NCBI GenBank assembly: GCA_019055375.1
Contig: JAHQIW010003666.1
Coordinates: 143,587-207,586, forward strand
DNA from: Parelaphostrongylus tenuis
Taxonomy: Eukaryota; Nematoda; Chromadorea; Rhabditida; Metastrongylidae
Direction of reading: 5' to 3'
Length of the DNA: 64,000 nucleotides
Both the position numbers and the translations under genes were made by a program. Under the pieces are notes generated by a model. That model saw nothing but the letters and a program-made list of their open reading frames with translations, did not search any database and was not told the DNA's origin. The first letter of the stretch is position 1. Each line of letters starts with the position of its first letter. Of the stretch, positions 33,801 through 39,500 are shown in pieces.

Positions 33801-35371
33801 CATATAGCGATGAGGTTGCTAGTACAAAGGTGAGCCAAAGTGACCTGTTAATGCCATAATACTCATGGTACCAACTAATTATTCCCATACTTTTTTTAAT
33901 CAGTAACTGTTTAGGCACTAGCCGGCTCAGTGCTCGACTCGAAAAGCCTTAGCGAGAGTCTTGGAGCTCGCGCGCTAGCCTTCCAACACGAACAGGGTGG
34001 GCAGTACTTGCCTGTAGTATGATTTTTCTTAATCATTGTAGGTTTCCCAGTGTTCAAGAATTGCATGAACAATGTTTTACAGGTTGTGAGGGGTTGCACA
34101 CGTGCGCATGTACCACATCATCTACATCATCCACTGAACATAACAAGTATGTCGAATTGTATGTCTGCATGAATCATTTTCCCAGTGCTTTTTATTATCA
34201 TCTCCCTGATACTTTCTAGATCACACGTTGATGAACCGTCAACACTAAGCGTGCCCCGTAGGCGCTCGGACAGAATTCGCCTTGTCGTCGCATATCCTCC
34301 AACAGGTATATCGAGTTTTTACTGCGATCTTCAGGACGCATAGGTTGTGTGTTTCATTTCATTACAAGGAGCGTATGTGGCGCAGAACTTACAGGTACAT
34401 TGTAACACACTCGTGTTCCATCAATCGATACGATAGTCGATGATTATTCGATTTCGCACTCATGACTCACCAAGCAAGCTTTTGAACCCTCCGGGGCCTA
34501 TGAATCGGTATCAGACTTGTGTGGGAGGTTAGCAACCCTGATTTATATAGCGGCAGGCTACCGCGAGTCCTTGTAAGGGCCACGTGTACATTCATTCACC
34601 TCAGACGGTGGTATATGAAGACGAATTCGTGGCCCATCTCCTGGGCTTGATCATAAGCAAAACCTTAATCCTTTTTCCTTTTATGTTTACGAGCTTGGCC
34701 TAACTGGTTGGGACTTTACTGATGAATTTTTGGAATTGTAAATGCGAAATGTCGGAAAATCCCGCTATATGAAACGCGCTTAGATTAGCCCTCAGAGCGA
34801 TTTTCAGCAGCGAATCAGTTTGTGTGTGTTTTTTTTGTTTCTCAATGTTTTAGTGTTCAAATTTATTCAGTCTATTTATGCAATTTCTTCTTGAAACTAA
34901 AGTCACTTCAGAAGACTTTGAACAAGCACTACTTTTGGGTGAAGAACCTGGACCACTAGTGCAGTCGTGTGCTGGTGACAATGGTCCACATCCCTCATCT
35001 TCGTCAGTGCTCACTCAACACGATTCTCGCGAAGAGGTTGATCCATTCAAGATTCGTACTTTACTGGACAATATGAAACAAATGGTAGCTGCCGATCAAC
35101 CAGCTGATAGACCTTATGAGTATGTTTTATTTATCAGAACATGTGATGCCTTGGAAATACCTGCTGTTGTTTTCTTAAATAATTTAATAGGCCAGCCGTG
35201 TCTGGACGTTCTGCTCCAGCAGCCCATTTCCTACGTACCGGTAGTGGTAGAAGCATTTCAACACTGGCGACGCAATCGTTCGAGCCTGGAGTCGGTGCAG
35301 TGCCACAGTCAAAGCGCCGGCGTGGTATTCTTCGATCCTTGTTTTCATCCGAGAAGGGACGAAGAAAGTAG
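2318..35371 (+). CDS. RNF19: RNF19-family RBR E3 ubiquitin ligase, membrane anchored (23 exons)
   Basis: RNF19 enzymes move ubiquitin from an E2 to a RING2 cysteine and then to substrate, anchored in ER-type membrane. Coding exons: 2324-2414, 6697-6865, 20697-20814, 22449-22568, 24080-24162, 24253-24363, 24476-24566, 25303-25414, 25832-25976, 26330-26397, 26488-26578, 27323-27435, 27827-27967, 28268-28300, 28427-28521, 33296-33494, 33564-33659, 33786-33829, 33915-34003, 34042-34146, 34220-34305, 34912-35119, 35191-35371. Every junction has GT..AG and matching phase; the sum is 2589 nt, 862 aa plus TAG, close to the human protein (about 838 aa). RING1 spans residues 137-184, IBR 225-270, RING2 305-344, membrane segments about 372-398 and 415-450. 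The start was chosen because TTTTCAG ends 6 bases before ATG 2324. The RBR and membrane core is near certain; exon 1, the 33915 donor and the 34912 acceptor are the least certain points. Confidence 0.92.
2324..20814 (+). CDS. RNF19: RNF19 N-terminal exons 1-3 (residues 1-126)
   Basis: Exon 1 (2324-2414) gives [15 protein letters not shown] onward and ends with one spare base. Exon 2 (6697-6865) begins with two bases, and its frame contains a basic-serine stretch [16 protein letters not shown] that resembles the Lys/Arg-Ser-rich patch before RING1 in vertebrate RNF19 (human has RRISIGSLFRRKK, recalled). Exon 3 (20697-20814) supplies an acidic linker containing [16 protein letters not shown]. 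Phases 1, 2 and 0 join without a stop. This part is inferred from splice phase and weak similarity, not strong homology. An extra small exon in the 4.3 kb or 13.8 kb introns cannot be excluded. Confidence 0.68.
2629..2886 (+). repeat. tRNA-derived SINE family S2, copy
   Basis: It starts GGGGCGCCGTGGCCGAGTGA (A-box) and runs through CTCTCGGGCAGTCAACAACA, an A-rich stretch and GTGCTAGAAGTACTGGATTC to the GGATCAATAAAGTCTAAA tail. Two overlapping open frames here are artefacts. Confidence 0.88.
3335..3920. mobile_element. Foldback/MITE element F2, copy 1
   Basis: Long inverted arms: CTTTAAGATGGAGCTGTCTT and GGGAACAAATTTGCTAGTTA on the left pair with TCCATCTTGAAGCAAGTATA and GATTTTGTTCCCACAACAGT on the right. 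The outer parts (GCAATAAACACCAAGTTT versus GGGTTTATTGCTC) also pair. Open frames over it are artefacts. Confidence 0.8.
4394..4641 (+). repeat. tRNA-derived SINE family S2, copy
   Basis: GACGGGGTAGCCGAGTGGTT at the head and GGACTAAATAAAGTAAAAAA at the tail, with the same order of blocks as the 2629 copy. Confidence 0.85.
4836..4908 (-). repeat. tRNA-like sequence (tRNA-derived), - strand
   Basis: The reverse strand reads GGTCTCGGTGGTGTAATGGT (D-arm and A-box-like), then GCGGGCTTGACTCTCGTC (T-arm-like). The acceptor stem pairs poorly and no clean cloverleaf forms, so a tRNA pseudogene or SINE head is more likely than a working tRNA. Confidence 0.5.
5455..5935. mobile_element. Foldback/MITE element F1, copy 2
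   Basis: The left arm GCTCAGAGCTCTTTTTTGGA faces the right arm TAGTCCAAAGAAAGAGCTAT. CGCGCATATTTCTCGCGG and GACGGGAAATATGCACG form the outer tips. Same family as 80-530 and more complete at its right end. Confidence 0.8.
7080..7270. repeat. TA/ATGTAT-rich microsatellite tract
   Basis: Alternating purine-pyrimidine sequence with a (TA)n core at about 7104-7128 and degenerate ATGTAT units. Open frames here are low-complexity artefacts. Confidence 0.85.
7272..7425 (+). repeat. SINE S3, partial copy
   Basis: AGGTGTGATGGCCGAGTGGT head and TACTGGATTTAGTGGGATCA tail, directly following the TA-rich tract. Confidence 0.65.
7690..7985 (+). repeat. tRNA-derived SINE family S1, copy
   Basis: It begins with an A-box-like TAGTGGTTAGTGGTGCTC and continues with the family body: GGTTTGAATCGATACCG, a GCCACTGCGA segment and the ending GAGATTGATCAGTGCCGA. 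It lies in RNF19 intron 2. The 130-codon open frame over it is a by-product. Confidence 0.75.
8098..8378 (+). repeat. tRNA-derived SINE family S3, copy
   Basis: GTTACCCGAGTGGTAGTGGT head; CTGCGACATTCACGATGAAG, then GAAGATGCATGCGAGGAAAT and a GGGGTCCGCACAGTAAAA tail. It shares its tail logic with S2, but the body differs. Confidence 0.78.
8450..8625. repeat. Unclassified direct repeat U2, copy 1
   Basis: TTCTAGAATGAATCGCCCGC, CACATTTAGCG-like and TGGTGAGTCATGTTAAGTGG recur at 9080-9262 in the same order. Diverged; the family is unknown. Confidence 0.55.
9080..9262. repeat. Unclassified direct repeat U2, copy 2
   Basis: TCTCGAATGATTCATCACTA and GCTGATGAGTAATGTGAGCT parallel the 8450 copy. Confidence 0.55.
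9617..9890 (+). repeat. tRNA-derived SINE family S1, copy
   Basis: It starts GACGCAGTGAATAGAGGTG and has the CATCTCTCCGGAATCGGTAG body and a TTTATCCTTTAT end typical of S1. Diverged; in RNF19 intron 2. Confidence 0.75.
10900..10934. repeat. (CT)n microsatellite
   Basis: An uninterrupted CT dinucleotide run of about 35 bases in RNF19 intron 2. Confidence 0.95.
11155..11422 (-). repeat. tRNA-derived SINE family S1, copy
   Basis: Reverse-oriented S1 copy: it starts CTCTCGGCGTTGATCAATTC, has CCTCCCAGACAAGTCTGAGG, and ends with the reverse A-box CATAGAGCACCTCTAACTA. Confidence 0.85.
12325..12885. repeat. Unclassified dispersed repeat U1, copy 1
   Basis: Blocks GACCTTTTGTGGGTGATGAG, TTCGAAAGCTTTAATCTCAG, TATAGTGCGCTGTAGGAGCG and AGAAAAATTATGTAGTACAA recur in the same order at 19880-20400. 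No coding capacity or terminal repeats seen. Confidence 0.75.
13908..14192 (+). repeat. tRNA-derived SINE family S1, copy
   Basis: TTGCGGAGTGGTTAGAGTTG (A-box), AGTTCAATCTCGCGCC (B-box-like), the GACTTCTCTGAGAGGATAAG body and a GATTGATCAACGCCGAG end. Confidence 0.88.
14226..14312 (-). repeat. tRNA-like sequence (tRNA-derived), - strand
   Basis: The reverse strand has GGGCCTCGGTAAAGCAATAG and ATCCGGGTTCGATTTCCG, a good B-box. The D-arm is poor; probably a tRNA-derived repeat in RNF19 intron 2. Confidence 0.45.
14872..15178 (+). repeat. tRNA-derived SINE family S1, copy
   Basis: GTGTGGCGCAGTGAATAGAG, GGTTCGATTCCGCGCCTGAG, the GTCTGGGAGGATAGCAGCAC body and a GATCAACGCTGAGAGCTTTA end. One of the best-preserved tRNA-like heads. 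Confidence 0.9.
15236..15440 (-). repeat. SINE S2, partial reverse copy
   Basis: TTATGCGGGTCCCAGTACCT and CCTTGCAATGTCGAGAATAG match the reverse S2 consensus; the tRNA-like head is lost or diverged. Confidence 0.65.
15815..16115 (+). repeat. tRNA-derived SINE family S1, copy
   Basis: ATGTGGCTCAGTGGTTAGAA, GGTTCGATCTCGCGCCCACG, the GTCCGGGAGGCTAGGCAGCA body and a GATCAACGCCGAGATCTTTA end. Confidence 0.9.
17421..18062 (-). mobile_element. RTE 3' fragment, decayed, - strand
   Basis: The reverse strand encodes the C-terminal RTE region from the RT end ([12 protein letters not shown]) to the terminal RDDR-like end, with frameshifts. A TA-rich, microsatellite-like stretch (about 17320-17420) abuts the element's 3' end, as expected of RTE tails. 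Confidence 0.8.
18253..18300. repeat. (TA)n microsatellite at the RTE 3' end
   Basis: A nearly pure TA run with one interruption, directly adjoining the 3' terminus of the RTE fragment. Confidence 0.95.
18301..18766 (-). mobile_element. RTE 3' fragment with open C-terminal frame, - strand
   Basis: The reverse strand carries an unbroken frame with [40 protein letters not shown] and [12 protein letters not shown]. It sits exactly between two TA microsatellites: 18253-18300 beside its 3' end and 18768-18832 beside its truncated 5' end. It probably inserted into, or seeded, a TA repeat. Confidence 0.87.
18768..18832. repeat. (TA)n microsatellite
   Basis: A pure TA run directly adjoining the 5'-truncated end of the same RTE fragment. 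Confidence 0.95.
19880..20405. repeat. Unclassified dispersed repeat U1, copy 2
   Basis: AACCTTTTGCGGACAATGAA, TTTATAGTACGCTACAAGAG and TAGAAAAAATCATGCAATAT match the 12325 copy. About 290 bases upstream of RNF19 exon 3. Confidence 0.75.
20868..21155. repeat. Unclassified dispersed repeat U1, partial copy 3
   Basis: TTCGAAAGCCTAGATTTCGA and TGTGTTTGGTGTCTAAAAAG match the middle of U1. In RNF19 intron 3, just after exon 3. Confidence 0.65.
21190..21362 (+). repeat. SINE S3, partial copy
   Basis: TATGGGTTTGATCCCTCTTC (B-box-like), GGATCTGCCCGACCAGATGT and a GCGATCCACACAATAAAACA tail. In RNF19 intron 3. Confidence 0.6.
21738..21955 (-). repeat. SINE S2, partial reverse copy
   Basis: CAGCGCTTCTAGCATTCGGC and TCTCCTTGCAATCTCGGAGA match the reverse S2 consensus. 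In RNF19 intron 3. Confidence 0.65.
21967..22425. mobile_element. Foldback/MITE element F2, copy 2
   Basis: CTTTGAGATGGAGCTGTCGT and GCACGAATGGCACGTAGAAG match the F2 left arm. AACATGCAATTTTAATTACT near 22365 matches the outer right arm. Inserted in RNF19 intron 3, ending about 25 bases before exon 4. Confidence 0.72.
22449..25976 (+). CDS. RNF19: RNF19 RBR catalytic module, exons 4-9
   Basis: Exon 4 (22449-22568) reads [20 protein letters not shown] then [11 protein letters not shown], the first six cysteines and histidine of a RING finger. Exon 5 (24080-24162) finishes it with [19 protein letters not shown]. Exons 6-8 (24253-24363, 24476-24566, 25303-25414) hold the [11 protein letters not shown], then [19 protein letters not shown], then [11 protein letters not shown]. 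Exon 9 (25832-25976) is RING2: [20 protein letters not shown] followed by [17 protein letters not shown]. By alignment with HHARI and parkin, the catalytic cysteine is C320 in GSCNHM. All zinc ligands I expect are present, so the enzyme looks active. Exon 4 uses donor GTTCGT. SINE insertions occupy introns 4 and 7. Confidence 0.96.
22850..23130 (+). repeat. tRNA-derived SINE family S1, copy
   Basis: TTGGCGCAATGGCTAGAGGG, GATTCGAACCGTGCTCATGG and a GATTAACGCTGAGAGCTTTA end. It lies in RNF19 intron 4. Confidence 0.88.
23350..23628 (-). repeat. tRNA-derived SINE family S1, copy
   Basis: Reverse orientation: TTCGACGCTGATCAATCCCT at the left and CACAGAGCACCTCTGGCCAT at the right (reverse A-box). 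In RNF19 intron 4. Confidence 0.88.
24772..25015 (-). repeat. tRNA-derived SINE family S1, copy
   Basis: Reverse orientation, diverged: CTCGATGGTAATCAATCCCT at the left and TTCTAACCACTGCACTACAC at the right. In RNF19 intron 7. Confidence 0.8.
25480..25565 (-). repeat. tRNA-like sequence (tRNA-derived), - strand
   Basis: The reverse strand has CCACTGTGGTGTAGCGGTAG and CACGGGTTTGACCCCGTC, similar to the 4836 copy. In RNF19 intron 8. Confidence 0.5.
26105..26245 (+). repeat. SINE S3, partial copy
   Basis: AGCGTGGTTGGTGGTTAGTG head and TTGCGACATTCGTGAAGAAG body, in RNF19 intron 9. It causes the spurious open frame there. Confidence 0.65.
26330..27967 (+). CDS. RNF19: RNF19 transmembrane module, exons 10-13
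   Basis: Exon 10 (26330-26397) carries [18 protein letters not shown], the highly conserved link after RING2. Exon 11 (26488-26578) is a membrane segment, [20 protein letters not shown] then VPVFVGR. Exon 12 (27323-27435) has a basic loop and then [20 protein letters not shown]. Exon 13 (27827-27967) continues with [19 protein letters not shown] and an acidic end, DEEDLWAG. The order and wording follow vertebrate RNF19A/B closely, and the [16 protein letters not shown] block is a family signature. A SINE split by a MITE lies between exons 11 and 12, and another SINE between exons 12 and 13. Exon 10 uses donor GTTCGT, as exon 4 does. Confidence 0.95.
26625..27092 (+). repeat. SINE S1 copy split by a MITE
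   Basis: The left part runs from GTCTGGGGAAGTGATTAAAA to the GTAGGGCACCGC segment. The right part resumes at AAGGATTGATCGAACACCGA after the MITE at 26817-27058. In RNF19 intron 11. Confidence 0.85.
26817..27058. mobile_element. MITE M1 (TTAA-type), copy 1
   Basis: Inverted ends TTAACTCTTTCGGGACCATG and GTCCACGGTCGCGAAAGGGT. The inner body CCCTCAGCGTGGCAGCGCAT matches the 37225 copy. It splits a SINE S1 copy. No coding capacity; the ends suggest a piggyBac-like TTAA target. Confidence 0.82.
27480..27782 (+). repeat. tRNA-derived SINE family S1, copy
   Basis: TTGTGGCGCAGTGGTTAGAG, the GACTTCATACATCGGCAGAG body and a GATTGATCAATGCTCAAAG end. In RNF19 intron 12. Confidence 0.88.
28268..35371 (+). 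CDS. RNF19: RNF19 cytosolic tail, exons 14-23
   Basis: Exon 14 is a 33-nt microexon ([10 protein letters not shown]). Exon 15 (28427-28521) ends [11 protein letters not shown] in phase 0 and joins exon 16 (33296-33494) across a 4.8 kb intron. Exons 17-19 contain [10 protein letters not shown] and, across a junction, DEVASTKALAG; vertebrate RNF19A carries the same doubled motif. Exons 20-22 are Ser/His/Cys-rich and then acidic. The last exon (35191-35371) ends [18 protein letters not shown] and TAG at 35369-35371. The tail is low complexity, so exact borders rest on phase. At the end of exon 19 the donor at 34004 keeps the frame open; the more obvious GTATGA at 34017 would not. No canonical AATAAA is obvious downstream. 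Confidence 0.82.
28728..29008 (+). repeat. tRNA-derived SINE family S1, copy
   Basis: CTGTGATGCAGTGGTCAGAA, the GATATCAGATTTGTTTGTTA body and a GGCGCATTCTTCGGGATTCA end. In RNF19 intron 15. Confidence 0.82.
29210..29280 (+). CDS. RNF19: Possible alternative terminal exon of RNF19
   Basis: A strong acceptor (TTTCTTTACAG) precedes a short open frame, [20 protein letters not shown], then GE and TAG at 29278-29280. It needs one preceding base, which exon 14 provides in phase; exon 15 ends in phase 0 and would read a different frame to a stop. Spliced from exon 14, it would make a 518-aa form that keeps the RBR and membrane parts but lacks the Ser-rich tail. No AATAAA is seen close by, and a GTGAGC follows the stop. 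It could instead be a decayed exon. Confidence 0.4.
29396..29660 (+). repeat. tRNA-derived SINE family S1, copy (diverged)
   Basis: CCTGTAGTGCAGTGCTTAGA at the head and TCTCTCAGTGATTGATAAAC at the tail. In RNF19 intron 15. Confidence 0.78.
29661..32544. other. Middle of RNF19 intron 15, nothing recognised
   Basis: A/T-rich sequence with only short, low-quality open frames. No repeat family or exon was recognised. Confidence 0.5.
32545..32790 (-). repeat. tRNA-derived SINE family S1, copy (diverged)
   Basis: Reverse orientation: CTCGACATTGGGCAATCCGT and the TTGAGGTGATGGAATACATA body are recognisable. In RNF19 intron 15. Confidence 0.72.
33050..33118 (-). repeat. tRNA-like sequence (tRNA-derived), - strand
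   Basis: The reverse strand has GGACAGTGGTAGTTATACAA and GTGCAGGTTCGACTCGCACC. Only the T-arm is convincing. Confidence 0.4.
34370..34672 (+). repeat. tRNA-derived SINE family S1, copy
   Basis: GAGCGTATGTGGCGCAGAAC, the GACTTGTGTGGGAGGTTAGC body and an AAACCTTAATCCTTTT end. It fills most of the intron between RNF19 exons 21 and 22. Confidence 0.86.
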
Positions 35372-36590
35372 TGTAATTAGCTGTCCATTATGAACTGCCA
35401 CAGAATTTCTACACTCAACGCTCGGCTCCCGTAATATAACGTGTTTTTTGGTATCTTTCGTAATTCAATCTAACAATGTTATCGCTTCTATTATGGTTTC
35501 TGTTCAATCATGTCTCCGGCCTATGCATATCTTTCATTTGCAAAATTTAAGGCACTTTTATGGCTTCTGGTCAAATAACGTCATCGTAGGAAGTCATTCC
35601 AATTTAATTGTATTATCAATCGCTTTAACTGTGTTCAATACTATCAAAGTTGTTTTTCCTGTGACTCTTGGAATTAAAAAGTACATTTTTTCTAACCATT
35701 GGTATTATTACCAATTATTATTAACATTATTCATGTATAGTATCTCTTAAAGGTTTATGAACACTACAAAACTCTAATTCACGATTGGTCATGGATAACT
35801 AATCAGATCGTAGATGAATCAGCTCGAATCGTACAGTCAGCGAACTGTTGAGGGTTCGAATCAAATTACGATCTTGCCAAATTTCATTCACTTTTTACAG
35901 AGCTTTCATTCAATCAGTGGATCTTCATTCCTCAAAGAAGCTTTCTTCTTCCTATTTATGTAAGAAGATTTACATAAGATAATGTATTTCTTCAATATTT
36001 TGGGTATCGATTGACTGGCAGAGAAGGGATCTATCATCATATGTCCATAAGCCTTTAATTGCCACTATACGTATATTGATCGGACTTTCAGATTTTTGTC
36101 CTCATCCGGTTTTGTAAACTATGTTCGGAGAACTCACATTTTCGTGTTTTATCTACTAGTTTCAACACTAACATTGTCTGTCCGCCATTCATTCTGTCAA
36201 CAGAGTTGTATTCTACTTTTTTTTTTTCTTCTGACATATCGTATGAAAGTAGGTAGAAATGAGGAAAGATAGGAATTGTTCCTAATCCAATATTGATTCA
36301 TTGTTTGATAACCAAGAAAATTAAAGACTCTGTTTTATCTAGAAGTTATCGTTCTATTACGAGAATGTATGCCTTAACTCGCGCAATTCCTCTTGTGGCC
36401 ACCAAAAATATTTTGAGTATTTATGAGATATTGTTGTGGATCAAAATGAAGAGTTCTGTGTTGTTTTTCGTCTTATAGACAATGTACCAGAGCGTTGTCG
36501 TAACTGAACGTACCTTACTCTTCCATATGAGAATTTTGTGTTGCACCAGTCTGGTTACGCTTTCTATAGATGAATTGAATAAGATTTTCA
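35372..36590. other. RNF19-DTWD1 intergenic region
   Basis: The 1.2 kb presumably contains the RNF19 3' UTR and perhaps a DTWD1 promoter. A B-box-like GAGGGTTCGAATCAAATTA lies near 35850. No clear AATAAA and no coding sequence. Confidence 0.5.
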
Positions 36591-36597
36591 TTTCTAG
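36591..36597 (+). promoter_or_regulatory. Probable trans-splice acceptor for DTWD1 (TTTCTAG)
   Basis: The acceptor abuts ATG 36598 with no gap, and no upstream exon of this gene is visible. This is typical of nematode spliced-leader addition; SL1 or SL2 cannot be told from the sequence. Confidence 0.55.
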
Positions 36598-39500
36598 ATG
36601 TCTGTTATGACAATAAGTGCATGTAACCTCTCCTCGTACTCACCACTAGAAGGCTTAACTAAACAGAGGTGCGTAGGCTGTGGTAGAAATCGGATGTATT
36701 TCTGCTATGATTGCCGCATTGTTTTGCCTGGAGTTTCTTCGCCTATTGTAAAGGTATCTTGAGCCCTCTAATATTCACCGATTACAGTGAGACTTCAGTA
36801 CATCTCGATAGACTTGTGTTGAGCTTTTCGAAGTTCCATGTGATCGTTTGTGACTTACGTTTCGGCGGCATCGCCATCATCAGAGCTACGCGCCCCATAC
36901 ATGTTTAGGCACGTAGGGACTAAGAGTGTGAGATATAAACAAGCGAAATGTTGTCTGAGTCGTTTTACAGTTGATCGCTTGCTACTCTCTACTAACCGGT
37001 TAACTTCAGCGGACCCAAATTGCCGCCAGCATGGGAACGACTACCTCCTCTGACCTGATTAGTCGCCCGCAATCGGGTCAGAGGAGTGGAGTCGTTCCCA
37101 CGCTAACGGACGTGCCCAGTTTGGGTTCGTGGAAGTCATCTGGTTAGTTATATGAACCTTGTTGTTTTAACGACTGGTTTTTTGGAATCTCGTTTTAGAG
37201 CATCAATATATCTCAATAGACTTGTCTTAACCCTTTTAGGATGGTGGACCCATCTCGCCTGCATCTTTATCCCTCAGCGTAGGAACGCATCAAATGTATC
37301 ATTGTTGTTATTTTCCTGTGTTATGTTATATGTATGTATATTATGTTGTTATAAGATGGAGAATAACAACAATAATGCGTTAAATAAAGCAATAATACAT
37401 TCAGTGCGTTCCTGCGCTGAGAGTTGGATATGCAGATGAAGTGTAGCAGACCGTCCTGCGGTTGCTTTGTCGGGTGCCAGTGTGGGTTGACGGTCCCAAA
37501 AGGGTTAAGCTTTTCGAGGTTGATGTAACCTATGACTTACGTACTTTTTGGTAATTTCGCCAACATTTGGATTTTATCATTCTTCGCTTCCCCATCTTTA
37601 TAAGAGAGGCGCGTGGTTCTGATGCGAGGTTTAAAAAAATGATAGATTTAACCCCCTACTGCAACGCTTCACAGCAGACATTTTGGTGTCGACTAGTATT
37701 GAAGATTATTCTATATGCGTAATTATTATAGCAGAAAAAAAAACGCCTAGTAGTTAACAGTTCATAATATCAGGAATATAAGTGCTGGTTCGACCTCACT
37801 CCCTTAACACTCTTAAAATCAATCAACGACGCTTTACAGAACGCTTTAGCTCGTATTCATTGAAGATTACAAGAAAAGTTTCCCGATCAGCATTCTTCGA
37901 CATTCGTAAGGATTACGAAATCCTTAAGCAGTAGTAGAAACGGCACTGAATTGTTCGAAGACCCCACTGTTGAGGATACACTCCAGGAAACGAAACGAAA
38001 GTGCAAGAACTGGTGGGGTGCGCACTATGAAATTGTCATTATGAGTCGTGTAAATATTGATAATATAAATGATATAAATGGTAGTAGTCATAATATTATA
38101 CTGGGGCGCTGTGGCCGAGTGGTTGTGATGCTCGTCGCGGCTCGCGTGGAGTAGAGTTGCACCCCAACTCTCTTCGGCAGTCAACAGCAACACCTTATGG
38201 AACGCCACAGTCAGTCTACCCTTGAGGTTACAAGTCGCTCAGTCAGTATTCTACGACGTTGAAGGAGAAGAGGAAAAACAAATTGAATGCTAGAAGTCGG
38301 GATCCGCATAATGAAAAAAAAAACACTGTGAAGACGGATCAATAAAGTATCTAAATAAAGACTTTTTGACAGTTATTTTACAGTGGATTTTACCTTAGTC
38401 CCTACTGCAGAGGAGAACTTATTTGACTGCTAATCATTATGGAAGGCTATTCTTTTGACTTCATATTGATCTTTTAGAATTTCATCGTGGGTGTCTTTCA
38501 TACTGGGTTGAGAAATCATAGGATTCCGTTGATAGATGTACATCTTGGGCGCTTGTAAGACTAATAATTGTATAATCATTGTGATGATTCAATTTGGCAT
38601 GTGTGTGGTCACTACTTAAATCTGGTATTCACGGTGGCTGCCAAGTGAAAAAACGTCTGTAGAGCGATACACTTTTCTTACTCATAAAGCGAAGGTAATC
38701 ATGAGAAGTTTCTCAGGTTTCCCTAGATAGATGTAGGATTTATCCGTTAGAATCAACTCCAGCGGAAGTTCATTCCCTCTCAGAAGAGAGATTGATTCAT
38801 TACATCAGATTGTTTCCATTTCTTTTCTTATTGGATTTTTTATGTCTGAGGCAAGCGTATAGCTCTTCGTTTGCATCTCACTTTCTATCCACCACATCAA
38901 GGACTCCATGTATTCTCAAAGCGAAGCGGTTGATATCATTCATACGAGTAGAACCTACGATATATATATCAAACCTTGATTGAGTATTTTTCATTTACTG
39001 GTAAGCTAACACGGGTGTACATAAATCTTGATTATGGGTAACGTTATGGTTATTTCACCTTCATCAGAGCCACATTGACCTGAGACGAGTGTTGAGTTGT
39101 TCTTCGTACGATGTTGGCCCTCGTAGCCGTTACACCGAAACAAATCGAGTGGAGTGGATCAGCCTACGAATGAGGTAGCGTCCTTATCGTTGCCCTTTTA
39201 CACAGGATTTCAGCCTTGTTTAAGTGACCTAGCATCATTCAGCAGTTCTCCAGGATGCAGGACGATTCTTAAACAGTTGTCGACCGATATTGGCTGCTTA
39301 TCCGATGGCAATCTATCCTGCAACAGTCGCATCAGTATTATCTATTTACACAAAAGCAATTACGTTCGAGCACCGTTCAAGAACCGTCTTGTATCTAGAA
39401 GAAGTGCTGAGTGATGCTAGGTCCCTTCAACAGAGCTGGAGTCCGATATAGAAGGGCAACACTGAGGAGCTATTTCATCGTTGGGGTGATTCACTCTACT

